A stretch of 64,000 bases of DNA from Selenomonas sp. (GTDB lineage Bacteria > Bacillota > Negativicutes > Selenomonadales > Selenomonadaceae). A model generated the notes under the pieces. That model was not told where the DNA came from and searched no databases. It was given only the letters and a program-made list of their open reading frames with translations. Shown piece by piece: positions 51,841-60,720 of this stretch (the first letter of the stretch is position 1; each line of letters opens with the position of its first letter). The translations under genes and the position numbers were made by a program. The stretch is from contig JAKVOG010000004.1 in the NCBI GenBank assembly GCA_022482925.1, positions 1 to 64,000 of the forward strand, read 5' to 3'.

Positions 51841-53844
51841 TTATTTATTTGCTGCTACTGTTTTTTTCACAACATCGGCAACATGCTCAACCGTGAAGCC
51901 AAACTTCTTGAAGAGCAATGGGCCTGGTGCCGAAGCGCCGAAGCTTTCCATGCAAACCGTTGCGCCATCAAGGCCAACATACTTGCCCCAGCCGAAATCA
52001 CACAGTGCTTCAACTGCTACGCGGGCACGGACAGCCTTTGGCAGGATGCTCTCTTTATACTCAGCAGTCTGCTGCTCAAAGAGATCCATGCATGGCATCG
52101 ATACAACGCGGACATCAATGCCAGCCTTAGCCAGCTCGGCCTGCGTATCAACAGCCAGGGAAACTTCCGAACCAGTACCAATGATAATACCATCCATCTT
52201 CGCTGCATTCTTTGCTTCCGATACGACATACGCACCTTTGAGTGCATCTTTGCCGGATCCCGGCAGCTGCGGCAGGTTCTGACGGGTCAGTATCAGTGCC
52301 GTCGGCGTCTTGTCAGCCGTAGCAGCCAGATACCAGCCTGCAGCCGTCTCCGTAGCATCAGCCGGACGGAACACATTGATGTTCGGCAGGGCACGGAGCA
52401 TAGCCAGCTGCTCGATTGGCTCATGCGTCGGGCCGTCTTCGCCAACACCGATGCTGTCATGCGTGAATACATAGGTCACCGGGATTCCCATCAGAGCAGC
52501 CAGGCGGACCATTGGTTTCGTATAATCGCTGAATACGAAGAACGTACCGACATACGTGCGCAGACCACCATGCAGGGTGATACCATTGGCAATTGCTGCC
52601 ATGGCCAGCTCACGGACACCGAAGTGCAGGTTGCGGCCAGCATAGTTATCCTTGCTGAAGTCGCTCTCATCGTTCATGTGCGTCTTGTTGGATGGTGCGA
52701 GATCCGCACTGCCGCCGATCAGCTGCGGCATAATGTCCTTCAGGCGATTGATCATCGTGCCGGACAGTCCGCGCGTTGCCTGTGCCTTATCTTCATAAGC
52801 CCAGAACTCTTTGTTTGCCATCAGTGCATCCGCATCAACCGGTGCATGGAATTTCTCCCAACGGGCTTTTTCCGCCGGGAACTTCTCGCAGTACTCAGCG
52901 AACAGCTTGTTCCACTCAGCCTCAGCAGCCTCGCCCTTCTTGGCCAGCTCCTGATAATGGTCATAGACAGCCTGCGGGATGTTGAAGGATTTTTCCGGCT
53001 CCGGCCAGCCAAGATTCTCCTTGAGAGCCTTGACGTTTTCCTCACCCAGTGGCTCACCATGTGCGCTGGCTTTCCCCTGCTTAGCCGGGCAGCCATAACC
53101 GATCTTGGTCTTGACCGTGATGAAGGACGGATGCTTCTTATCAGCCTTAGCCGCTTCGATTGCTTTGCCGATTGCTTCCAAATCATTGCCGTCTTCAACC
53201 GTGATCGTCTGGAAACCGAATGCATCTACACGAGCCTGGACATTCTCCGTGAAAGCAATATCCGTGCTGCCTTCGATCGAAATCTGATTCGAATCATAAA
53301 GCACGATAAGCTTCGACAGACCAAGCGTACCAGCCAGCGAGAACGCCTCAGAAGAGATACCTTCCATCATGCAGCCATCGCCGCCCAGGGCGAAGGTGTA
53401 ATGATCAACCACATCATAGCCCGGCTTGTTGAATGTAGCAGCCAGATGTGCTTCAGCCATAGCCATACCAACAGCCATGCCCATGCCTGCGCCCAGCGGA
53501 CCGGTCGTAGCTTCAACGCCAGTTGTATGACGATACTCCGGATGTCCCGGCGTCAGGGATCCGTCCTGACGGAACTGTTTCATGTCGTCCATGGTCAGGC
53601 CATAGCCATAGAAATGGAGCAGGGAATACAGCAGCGTCGAACCATGACCACCAGACAGGATGAAGCGGTCGCGGTTCGCCCACTTCGGATCCTTAGCATT
53701 ATGATTCATATGATTGCCCCACAGCTCATAAGCCATAGCTGCACTGCCTAACGGCAGACCCGGATGACCGGATTTCGCCTTTTGGATTGCGTCAGCTGCC
53801 AAAACACGAATGGCGTTTACACAGGTCGTATCGATGTTACTCAA
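51841..53844 (-). CDS. tkt: Transketolase
   Basis: 667 residues, full length. ThDP-binding N-terminal domain: RVLAADAIQKAKSGHPGLPLGSAAMAYEL, TTGPLGAGMGMAVGMAMAE, LGGDGCMMEGISSEAFSLAGTLGLSKLIVLYDSNQISIEG (GDG..N motif). Pyrimidine domain: FGVRELAMAAIANGITLHGGLR, THDSIGVGEDGPTHEPIEQL. Then the C-terminal domain. Non-oxidative pentose phosphate pathway, and the source of ribose-5-P for the purine genes. An AAGGAGA ribosome site precedes the ATG. I found no convincing promoter in the 136-nt gap to aroH. Confidence 0.97.
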   Translation of the reverse strand: MSNIDTTCVNAIRVLAADAIQKAKSGHPGLPLGSAAMAYELWGNHMNHNAKDPKWANRDRFILSGGHGSTLLYSLLHFYGYGLTMDDMKQFRQDGSLTPGHPEYRHTTGVEATTGPLGAGMGMAVGMAMAEAHLAATFNKPGYDVVDHYTFALGGDGCMMEGISSEAFSLAGTLGLSKLIVLYDSNQISIEGSTDIAFTENVQARVDAFGFQTITVEDGNDLEAIGKAIEAAKADKKHPSFITVKTKIGYGCPAKQGKASAHGEPLGEENVKALKENLGWPEPEKSFNIPQAVYDHYQELAKKGEAAEAEWNKLFAEYCEKFPAEKARWEKFHAPVDADALMANKEFWAYEDKAQATRGLSGTMINRLKDIMPQLIGGSADLAPSNKTHMNDESDFSKDNYAGRNLHFGVRELAMAAIANGITLHGGLRTYVGTFFVFSDYTKPMVRLAALMGIPVTYVFTHDSIGVGEDGPTHEPIEQLAMLRALPNINVFRPADATETAAGWYLAATADKTPTALILTRQNLPQLPGSGKDALKGAYVVSEAKNAAKMDGIIIGTGSEVSLAVDTQAELAKAGIDVRVVSMPCMDLFEQQTAEYKESILPKAVRARVAVEALCDFGWGKYVGLDGATVCMESFGASAPGPLLFKKFGFTVEHVADVVKKTVAANK

Positions 53845-53980
53845 TGTGTATCTCTCCTTATCACTTGAAACATTTAAATTTTACTCAGACTTCATTCTAC
53901 AAGATTTTGAATGAAATGTATAGAGTCCTATGGGCTTTCTATTAATTTGTTTCATGCACGCATAGGCACGCATAATCGTT

Positions 53981-54346
53981 TCAACCAAAATTTCGCAGAT
54001 CCGGACGCAGCTCCAGTGCACGTCCCATATAGACATGCTGGATCTCCGATTGTTTCAGGTCCGTGTCGACCAGCAGCAGCACACGAATGCAATGATCCAT
54101 TGCACCATCCACTTCCATCTGCTGTGCATCGAATAACGGCACCATATCAAAATCAGGCAGCTGCCGGGCTCCCCGCGTCGGAAAGCCTGCCGTCAGATCC
54201 TTAGTCGTACTGAATATACAGGCACCAATATCTTCTGGTGCAACCTTGTTCCGCCGCAGGATCTGTGACAGCAGGATCTTAGCCGCCTGCCATATTTCCT
54301 TGTCCGTATTTTCCCCTACAGTAATCGCACCGCGAATTCCTCTCAT
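53981..54346 (-). CDS. aroH: Chorismate mutase, AroH type
   Basis: 121 residues: RGIRGAITVGENTDKEIWQAAKILLSQILRRNKVAPEDIGACIFSTTKDLTAGFPTRGARQL and CIRVLLLVDTD.....HVYMGRALELRPDL, the trimeric AroH family; the two active-site arginines (RGIRGA and HCIRVL) and the FP-AR segment are visible. Converts chorismate to prephenate for Phe and Tyr. It lies 12 nt after the AarF-like gene. Confidence 0.93.
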   Translation of the reverse strand: MRGIRGAITVGENTDKEIWQAAKILLSQILRRNKVAPEDIGACIFSTTKDLTAGFPTRGARQLPDFDMVPLFDAQQMEVDGAMDHCIRVLLLVDTDLKQSEIQHVYMGRALELRPDLRNFG

Positions 54347-54358
54347 TATTTTACCTCC

Positions 54359-55960
54359 TCATGCCCCTTTATGAATCTCCCAGATAATTCGGAGGCTCAA
54401 AATAAAAGCGACCAAATATCCCAAAAAGCCCAGCAACGGTATCTCCATGATCTTCGGCGTCATCTGCGTCGTGCAGATGGTACTGGAGCCAAGCAGAAGT
54501 GCCGCCACCAGTACCGCCAATATGATCTTGTTGATCATCTGATCCAGCTTCCGCAGCGGTTCCTCTGAACCAGTCAGATCAAGGTTGACCTTGGTCTGTC
54601 CGCTCATCGTCATCTTCAGGATATCGGAAATCTGTTCCGGAAGCTGAGCGGATTTCTTGAGCAAGAGCATTCCTTCCCGCTTTGCTTTGCCCCATTCTTC
54701 CTTCCAGTCGAAATTCTTTTTGTAGTCCAGTGCCAGACTCTTGGCAAAGATCTCCACAAAGCTGATCTTTGGGCAGCAGAGCCGCATGACACCTTCTACC
54801 GTCAGCACGCCACGGGCAAACATCGAAAGCCCCTGCGGGCAGGCAATCTTATGTACGCGCATGAGGTTCATGATCTGCCGGGTCAGAACGCCCATCTGCA
54901 GCTCATTGAAATCCAGACTGCTGTACTGAGCCAGCATCGCATCAATATCCTGATACAACGCCGTATGGTTGATCCTTCCCCGCACGACCCCCAGTGACAG
55001 CACCGCAGCCTTCATCTCAAAGGCATCATGCGTGGCCAGCGCATAGACTGCCTTGCGGATTGCCGTGCGGTCACGTCCCGAGAGACGTCCCATCATGCCA
55101 AGATCCAGCCAGACAATCCGGCCATTGCGGATCCAGATATTCCCCGGGTGCGGATCAGCATGAAAGAAGCCGTCCTCGATGATCTGCTTGACATAATTTT
55201 CACCGAGCCACCGTCCCAACATATTGACATCATAGCCCTTTGCACGAAGCGCCTCAAAATCATCGATTCGGATCCCATCGACGAACTCCATTACAAGGAT
55301 ATGCTGTGTGGACAGCTGGCGGAATACCCGGGGACTGGACACATAATCCACTTCCCGGTTCAGATGCTGGAATTCCTCGATATGGTCCGCCTCCATGAGG
55401 AAATCCATTTCCTGCTTGGCTATCGTCCACATCTCATCAAGCACCATATTGAAGTCAATGACATCCTGTGAACGGCTGATTACCTTCAACAGGGTCGCTG
55501 CCCGCTTGAGCAGGACAATGTCCTTGCTCATGATCTCATAGATGCCCGGCCGCTGTACCTTGACAACAACCTTCTCGCCACTTGCAAGTACCGCCCGATG
55601 AACCTGGGCGATGCTGGCAGATCCCAGTGCTTCTTCATCAATAAAGGTAAACACCTGATTCCAGCGGCGGTTGTATTCCTCCTCGATTACCTCAAGGATG
55701 ACCGAAAACGGCAATGGCTTGGCCGAGGACTGAAGCTTCATGAGCTCATCGCAGTAATCCGGCGGCAGGAAGTCCGGGCGCATACTCATGACCTGTCCGA
55801 GCTTTACGAAGGTCGGACCCAGATCCTCGAGTATCATCCGGAGTTTCTCCGGCGTCATGCCCCGTACGACTTCCCGCTTCCGCAGAACCGCTACCATTTC
55901 CCGCAAACGGGCCGTGGCACTTGCTTCTTCTATTTTGTTTTGAAAGAATTGTCCCAGCAT
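54359..55960 (-). CDS. AarF/UbiB/ABC1-family atypical kinase-like protein
   Basis: 533 residues. GPTFVKLGQVMSMRPDFLP contains the family-specific KxGQ motif; GSASIAQVHRAVLASGEKVVVKVQRPGI is the A-rich loop and ATP lysine; VMEFVDGIRIDDFEALRAKGYD, FFHADPHPGNIWIRNGRIVWLDLGMMG carry the catalytic and metal (DLG) residues. Two C-terminal TM helices (about 482-503 and 508-526) anchor it in the membrane. Relatives act as ATPases in quinone and lipid metabolism; no quinone genes are nearby, so the role is unknown. Confidence 0.85.
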   Translation of the reverse strand: MLGQFFQNKIEEASATARLREMVAVLRKREVVRGMTPEKLRMILEDLGPTFVKLGQVMSMRPDFLPPDYCDELMKLQSSAKPLPFSVILEVIEEEYNRRWNQVFTFIDEEALGSASIAQVHRAVLASGEKVVVKVQRPGIYEIMSKDIVLLKRAATLLKVISRSQDVIDFNMVLDEMWTIAKQEMDFLMEADHIEEFQHLNREVDYVSSPRVFRQLSTQHILVMEFVDGIRIDDFEALRAKGYDVNMLGRWLGENYVKQIIEDGFFHADPHPGNIWIRNGRIVWLDLGMMGRLSGRDRTAIRKAVYALATHDAFEMKAAVLSLGVVRGRINHTALYQDIDAMLAQYSSLDFNELQMGVLTRQIMNLMRVHKIACPQGLSMFARGVLTVEGVMRLCCPKISFVEIFAKSLALDYKKNFDWKEEWGKAKREGMLLLKKSAQLPEQISDILKMTMSGQTKVNLDLTGSEEPLRKLDQMINKIILAVLVAALLLGSSTICTTQMTPKIMEIPLLGFLGYLVAFILSLRIIWEIHKGA

Positions 55961-56000
55961 AGCAGTCCGGCTCCCTCAAAGAATTGATGCAGTACGCAGA

Positions 56001-57620
56001 TTATTGCTTATATTTCTCTGCCAGCTGCTGTTTTACGGTCTCATTTGCCAGGAACTCATCATACGTCGTCACCCGGTCGACTACGCCATCCGGCGTGATG
56101 TCGATGATGCGGTTGGCAATCGTCTGTACGAACTCATGGTCATGGGATACAAACAGTGCCGTACCCTTGAATGCAATCAGACCATTGTTGATTGCCGTGA
56201 TGGACTCAAGGTCCAGATGGTTGGTCGGCTCATCAAGCAGCAGGACATTCGCACCGGAAAGCATCATCCGGGACAGCATACAGCGCACACGCTCACCACC
56301 GGACAGAACCGAGGCCTTCTTGAGGCTTTCCTCACCCGAGAACAGCATACGGCCCAGGAAACCGCGGACAAAGGTCTCATCCGGATCCTTGGAATACTGG
56401 CGCAGCCAGTCAACCAGGCTCAGGTCCACACCATCAAAGAACGAAGAGTTATCTGATGGCAGATAGGCCTGAGTCGTCGTCACACCCCATTTGAAGCTGC
56501 CCTCGTCCGCCTCTTCCTCGCCCATGAGAATCTTGAACAGCATCGTCTTACCGATACTGTTCGGACCTACGAAAGCTACTTTATCACCCTTCTTCAGCGT
56601 GAAACTGACATTTTTGAGCACTTGCTCGCCATCGACTGTCTTCGACAGGCCGTCAACCTGCAGCAGCTGGTCACCAGCCTCGCGGTCCGGCGTAAAGGCA
56701 ATGTACGGATAGCGCCGCGATGACGGACGGATATCCTCAACCTGGATCTTATCCAGCAGCTTCTTACGGCTGGTTGCCTGCTTGGATTTGGCTGCATTGG
56801 CTGCAAAACGGGCAATGAAGTTCTGCAATTCCTTGATTTTCTCCTCCGCCTTCTTGTTCTGCTCTTTCTGAAGCTGGAGGGCCAGCTGGCTGGACTGATA
56901 CCAGAAATCGTAGTTGCCGGCGTACAGCTGGATCGCACCGAAATCGACATCACAGATATACGTGCAGACCTGATTCAGGAAATGACGGTCATGCGATACG
57001 ACGATGACCGTATTCGGGAAATCAGCCAGGAAATTCTCAAACCAGTTGATGGATTCGATATCCAGATGGTTGGTCGGCTCATCGAGCAGCAGAATGTCGG
57101 GGTTGCCGAACAATGCCTGGGCCAGCAGGACGCGGACCTTCTCCGTAGCCGTAAGATCTGCCATCTTCATGGAATGCTCATTTTCCGGGATACCAAGACC
57201 ATTCAGCAGACGAGCAGCCTCAGATTCTGCATCCCAGCCGTTGAGCTCAGCGAACTCCGCTTCCAGCTCAGAAGCCTTCATGCCATCCGCTTCAGAGAAA
57301 TCCGGTTTCGCATACAGCTTATCCTTCTCATCCATGATTTCGACCAGACGCTTATGTCCCATGATAACCGTACGCAGAACCTCATAGTCATCAAATGCAT
57401 AGTGATCCTGCTGCAGGACAGCCAGACGCTCCCCCGGCGTAATCTCAATCGTACCACCGGTCGGCTCAATATCTCCCGAGAGCAGTTTCAGGAATGTCGA
57501 TTTTCCGGCACCGTTGGCACCAATGATGCCATAGCAGTTGCCCGGCGTGAATTTCAGATTGACATCCTTGTAGAGCACGCGCTTACCAAACTGGAGACTC
57601 ACATTGTTGGTTGTAATCAT
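56001..57620 (-). CDS. ABC-F family ATPase (YbiT/YkpA-like)
   Basis: 539 residues, two ATP-binding domains without TM segments. NBD1: YGIIGANGAGKSTFLKLLSG, DLTATEKVRVLLAQALFGNPDILLLDEPTNHLDIESI. A charged linker helix (about 245-300, QLQKEQNKKAEEKIKELQNF) separates it from NBD2: VAFVGPNSIGKTMLFKILMG, LSGGERVRCMLSRMMLSGANVLLLDEPTNHLDLESI. The first signature is LTATE instead of LSGGE. ABC-F proteins act on the ribosome during stalled elongation. Length and linker suggest a housekeeping factor rather than a resistance factor; this is inference. Confidence 0.9.
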   Translation of the reverse strand: MITTNNVSLQFGKRVLYKDVNLKFTPGNCYGIIGANGAGKSTFLKLLSGDIEPTGGTIEITPGERLAVLQQDHYAFDDYEVLRTVIMGHKRLVEIMDEKDKLYAKPDFSEADGMKASELEAEFAELNGWDAESEAARLLNGLGIPENEHSMKMADLTATEKVRVLLAQALFGNPDILLLDEPTNHLDIESINWFENFLADFPNTVIVVSHDRHFLNQVCTYICDVDFGAIQLYAGNYDFWYQSSQLALQLQKEQNKKAEEKIKELQNFIARFAANAAKSKQATSRKKLLDKIQVEDIRPSSRRYPYIAFTPDREAGDQLLQVDGLSKTVDGEQVLKNVSFTLKKGDKVAFVGPNSIGKTMLFKILMGEEEADEGSFKWGVTTTQAYLPSDNSSFFDGVDLSLVDWLRQYSKDPDETFVRGFLGRMLFSGEESLKKASVLSGGERVRCMLSRMMLSGANVLLLDEPTNHLDLESITAINNGLIAFKGTALFVSHDHEFVQTIANRIIDITPDGVVDRVTTYDEFLANETVKQQLAEKYKQ

Positions 57621-57658
57621 CTTTGCTTATATTTCCCTTCTATATATGAAATTACTAC

Positions 57659-58456
57659 TTACTTCATCAGCATCGCACGGAAGATACTCATAATGCTCTG
57701 CCCATAGCTATAACCCGGAACAGCCCAGCGGCCATTAAGATCATCCCAGGTACCAAGTGTCTGGCTGCCATAAGAGGACCGGACCAGGCTGTACCGCGGA
57801 TCGACTACCGGCTCTGCCGGCCTGCGCGTAGACGCATAAGCCAGCAAATGCTGGATCTGCGCGCGCACCCCCAGTTTAGCTGAGTCAAAATAGGCACCTT
57901 TCACCTGACTGCTGGTTGTTCCCAGACCACAGTAGTTATTCTGATCAGGGGTAACTGTGCCGCCATAACGGAAAAATCCCGTTTCTTTCAATGCCTGTGC
58001 AAACGCGACATCCGGACGGATTCCCTCGCGGGAGCCTTCCTCATAGTAGTAGGACACGAGCTCCTGTGGTGTCACAGTGATATTTGGTGTCGGGTTGACG
58101 CTGAGCAGATAGTCGACGCACTGCTGCTGACTAGCCAGTGGTGTGCCAATGATAGAGCTGTCATAGGCAGATACCGTTGCCGGTACCGGCGCCGTAACAG
58201 GATGCCGTTCAGCAGGCTCTGACGCAGCAGGATGCAGGATTGCATCAACACGGCTTTCCAACGTGCTCGTTCCTGGAACCTGACGCCCAATATTGCGGCT
58301 TTCACCAATATTGATAGTCCGCTGCACCCCAACTTTTGTTTCAAGATCCGGATTAGTGCCCAGATGACGAGCTTCTCCTGCTGTCGGCAGCAGGAACACA
58401 CAAACTCCCAATACAGTTCCAGCAACGATTTTTTTCGGATAATGATTCAATTTCAC
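57659..58456 (-). CDS. Secreted glucosaminidase-like cell-wall hydrolase
   Basis: About 265 residues. A signal peptide (VKLNHYPKKIVAGTVLGVCVFLLPTAGEA), a low-complexity linker, then a glucosaminidase (GH73-like) domain: LVSYYYEEGSREGIRPDVAFAQALKETGFFRYGGTVTPDQNNYCGLGTT, where E of KETG is the likely catalytic acid. QIQHLLAYAST and GRWAVPGYSYGQSIMSIF close it. It probably cleaves peptidoglycan in the periplasm. The start is ambiguous: GTG at 58456 with a weak AAGGGG upstream is used; another GTG lies 11 codons upstream. Confidence 0.78.
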   Translation of the reverse strand: MKLNHYPKKIVAGTVLGVCVFLLPTAGEARHLGTNPDLETKVGVQRTINIGESRNIGRQVPGTSTLESRVDAILHPAASEPAERHPVTAPVPATVSAYDSSIIGTPLASQQQCVDYLLSVNPTPNITVTPQELVSYYYEEGSREGIRPDVAFAQALKETGFFRYGGTVTPDQNNYCGLGTTSSQVKGAYFDSAKLGVRAQIQHLLAYASTRRPAEPVVDPRYSLVRSSYGSQTLGTWDDLNGRWAVPGYSYGQSIMSIFRAMLMK

Positions 58457-58511
58457 GGAAAGTACACCCCTTGATTCTTTTAGCAACACTCATTACATCT
58501 TTGATTCGCTT

Positions 58512-59807
58512 TCAGATACTCCCATAAAGGAAGTACAGCAGGAATACTGCCGCCAGCAGCCAGGTTCCCCAGGGGATACGACGAACCTGCCCCGCGCAGA
58601 CTGACATCAGACACCAGCTGAGGATTCCTGTCCCCAGCCCGGCAGCAATATTCCATGATAATGGCATGACGATAAGCAGACACGCAGCCGGAACGATATC
58701 TACGAGTTCCATTTTGGCTGTGCCCTGATACAGACCCTGCAGAGATCGCTGCAGAAGCAGCAACCCACTGACGGTCAAGACGGGTACCGTCATGACCGGA
58801 AAATCAGCCATGCAGGCCAGCACCGGTTCACAGCACAAGGCCAGCAGCAGCACGGCCGCAGCAAATACTGCAGTCAGCCGCCCCCGTCCACCGCTCATGA
58901 CTGCACCAGCCGAAGCCGGTGCGATGGTGACTGGCAGGCTGCCCAGCAGACTGCCCAGCAGGCTGATACCGAAGATTGCCGGCAGAACCCGGCGGTCTTT
59001 GGCTGCCTCCGGACACAATGCCCGCAGACTACCAAAATTCAGCGAGCCAAGTACGAGCAGTAAAGCCAGCCCCGTGCCTGCCAGCCGGGCAGCCTCTGCC
59101 CCATTTGCAGGCAGCAGATTCAACTGCCCCGCCGTATACTCCAGCCCCTCTGGCAGCAGAAAAGGTGCTGCCGGCAGGACCCAAAAGCCCTCAAGCAGTG
59201 CCAGGACTGCCGTAACCAGCATGCCATAAAGCAATGCTCCATGAACTTTCATCGCCAACAAAGCCAGTGTCGCAATGATTCCCAGCAAACCGAAATAGAC
59301 CAACGGATCCTGGAAATTGCCCAGCATTGTAAGCGACCAAGGCGAGCTGATCACCAGCCGTCCCTGCGATAAGCCCATCAGGATGAGCATAAGGCCAAAA
59401 CCACCAGGCAGTGCCTGCCGGACTGACTCCGGCAGTGATTCCACTATCCGGCAGCCCGCAGTAGTCGACCACAAACCAGCGCCAACTAAGGATGCAGCAG
59501 CCGTAAGCCCCAGCAGCTGCTGCCAGCTGACGCCTTGTGAAATACTGACAAGACAGACAAGCCACCCTGCCACCGCAGTCTCTGGGGCAAGCAACAGGGG
59601 CAGCCGCAGCCAGGCCATGCAAAGCGTCCCCATCAGAGACGTAATCGCATATGCCGTATAGGCTCCGGTAAAGCTCATTCCTGCCTGGACCAGCAGATTC
59701 GGCACAACAACGAAACCGGCCAAAAGCGTCCCGGCGGCGGTAATACCGGCCTTAAGTTCTGACCGCCACACATTTTCTTCTCGCAGACTCGTTGTTCGAT
59801 TGCTCAT
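58512..59807 (-). CDS. NCS2-type (AzgA-like) purine/xanthine permease
   Basis: 431 residues, about 12 TM segments. LKAGITAAGTLLAGFVVVPNLLVQAGM, LRLPLLLAPETAVAGWLV (AzgA-type N-terminal motifs), GLMLILMGLSQGRLV and SLPVTIAPASAGAVMSGGRGRLTAV match the AzgA/GhxP branch of nucleobase:cation symporters, but the match is looser than for bona fide purine carriers, so the substrate is uncertain. Start is the ATG at 59807, with AAAGGTG upstream. The frame is open 31 codons further, through the promoter region. The operon neighbour is the wall hydrolase 55 nt downstream. Confidence 0.7.
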   Translation of the reverse strand: MSNRTTSLREENVWRSELKAGITAAGTLLAGFVVVPNLLVQAGMSFTGAYTAYAITSLMGTLCMAWLRLPLLLAPETAVAGWLVCLVSISQGVSWQQLLGLTAAASLVGAGLWSTTAGCRIVESLPESVRQALPGGFGLMLILMGLSQGRLVISSPWSLTMLGNFQDPLVYFGLLGIIATLALLAMKVHGALLYGMLVTAVLALLEGFWVLPAAPFLLPEGLEYTAGQLNLLPANGAEAARLAGTGLALLLVLGSLNFGSLRALCPEAAKDRRVLPAIFGISLLGSLLGSLPVTIAPASAGAVMSGGRGRLTAVFAAAVLLLALCCEPVLACMADFPVMTVPVLTVSGLLLLQRSLQGLYQGTAKMELVDIVPAACLLIVMPLSWNIAAGLGTGILSWCLMSVCAGQVRRIPWGTWLLAAVFLLYFLYGSI

Positions 59808-59867
59808 GAATGGTTCACCTTTCCCATAGTATATCAATCTTATTCTACCACAGGAATTGAAAAATTG

Positions 59868-59884
59868 ACAGGTTGTCCACCTGT
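59868..59884. promoter_or_regulatory. Inverted repeat in the divergent intergenic region
   Basis: ACAGGT and ACCTGT, five bases apart, lie between the divergently read permease and TVP38-family genes. Possible second operator in this 170-bp region; support is symmetry only. Confidence 0.3.
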
Positions 59885-59911
59885 TTTCAGCATTTTTCAT
59901 CGGTTTGATGT

Positions 59912-59938
59912 TATAATTGAATCACTTGATTCAATTAT
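59912..59938 (+). promoter_or_regulatory. Extended -10 promoter overlapped by a perfect operator-like repeat
   Basis: TGTTATAAT gives an extended -10 (TATAAT at 59912-59917) for the plus-strand genes. It is covered by a perfect inverted repeat with 12-bp arms, ATAATTGAATCA and TGATTCAATTAT, two bases apart (59913-59938). A protein bound here would occlude the promoter. The TTGAAT core resembles MarR-family sites; no such regulator gene is in the window. Confidence 0.65.
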
Positions 59939-59977
59939 GGATCATTCATATTTAGGAAGTAATTAGGAGGAATCCAC

Positions 59978-60715
59978 TTGAAGGTCAAGAAATCCATGGG
60001 ACTAGTCAAAGCCGGTGCTGCTTTGGCCATCATCCTGCTTTTTGTCGTGATCCATCTCATCAACCCGGCATTCCTGCCGCATATGGCCGGGCTGTTAGCT
60101 CGCGGGGATATCCAGGAAACCGCTGCCTACATCGCTTCATTTGGTTCCTGGGCAATTGTCTTCAGCTTTTTGCTGACACTTTTCGTCAATGCGCTGGGCT
60201 TCCCGCCCGCCATCATCTTCTCGACCGCCAACACCCTGATCTTCGGCATTGTCTGGGGTATCGTATTATCGGTTGTAGCCGAAACAGTCGGCGTAGCTTT
60301 CAGTTTTCTGCTGCTCCGCTTCTTCTTCCGCGATGCCGCCGAAAAGATCATCAGCCGGAACAAAGCCCTGTCCAATATCGACAAATACAGTGGCAAACGT
60401 GGCTTCGTCGTCATGCTGATTGCCCGCATGGTTCCATATTTCCCCTCGATCATGCTCAATGCACTTGGCGCACTCTCGGCCATGCGCTTCGCCGATTACG
60501 TGATTGCCTCATTCGTGGGCAAATTCCCGTCAACCGGTATCGAAGCGATTATCGGCCATGACGCCATCACCCATCAGGAAGATCCGACCCGCCTCGTCGT
60601 GGTCATCGTCTTTGCCATTCTCCTGATTGGTGGTGCCTGGTGGTATGAGAAACGCGCCATGAAGAAAATGGAACAGTTCGATGCTGCAGCCAGCAACGAA
60701 ACCGACAGGAGATGA
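59978..60715 (+). CDS. TVP38/TMEM64 (VTT-domain) membrane protein
   Basis: 245 residues. Five to six hydrophobic segments with the VTT/SNARE-associated core FVNALGFPPAIIFSTANTLIFGIVWGIVLSVVAETVGVAFSFLLLRFF and MLIARMVPYFPSIMLNALGALSAMRFADYVIASFVGKFPSTGIEAIIGH. The F/G-P-P and R..P..P residues, thought to lie in re-entrant loops, are present. Relatives (DedA, YdjX) act in lipid and proton handling at the membrane. Start is TTG with AGGAGG 7 nt upstream. The next gene's ribosome site overlaps its stop, so the two are coupled. Confidence 0.85.
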   Translation: MKVKKSMGLVKAGAALAIILLFVVIHLINPAFLPHMAGLLARGDIQETAAYIASFGSWAIVFSFLLTLFVNALGFPPAIIFSTANTLIFGIVWGIVLSVVAETVGVAFSFLLLRFFFRDAAEKIISRNKALSNIDKYSGKRGFVVMLIARMVPYFPSIMLNALGALSAMRFADYVIASFVGKFPSTGIEAIIGHDAITHQEDPTRLVVVIVFAILLIGGAWWYEKRAMKKMEQFDAAASNETDRR

Positions 60716-60720
60716 ACCAC

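Noticed and set aside
51883-53751. 622-codon open frame on the plus strand
   Set aside because: Antisense shadow of transketolase, with no motif and no ribosome site.
53957-53975. Short direct repeat GCACGCATAgGCACGCAT beyond aroH
   Set aside because: Only two copies of eight bases; no other support for an attachment site or regulatory role.
59865-59893. TTGACA at 59865-59870 as -35 of the plus-strand promoter
   Set aside because: At 17 bp spacing the -10 would be CAGCAT, which is poor; the extended -10 at 59912 is better.
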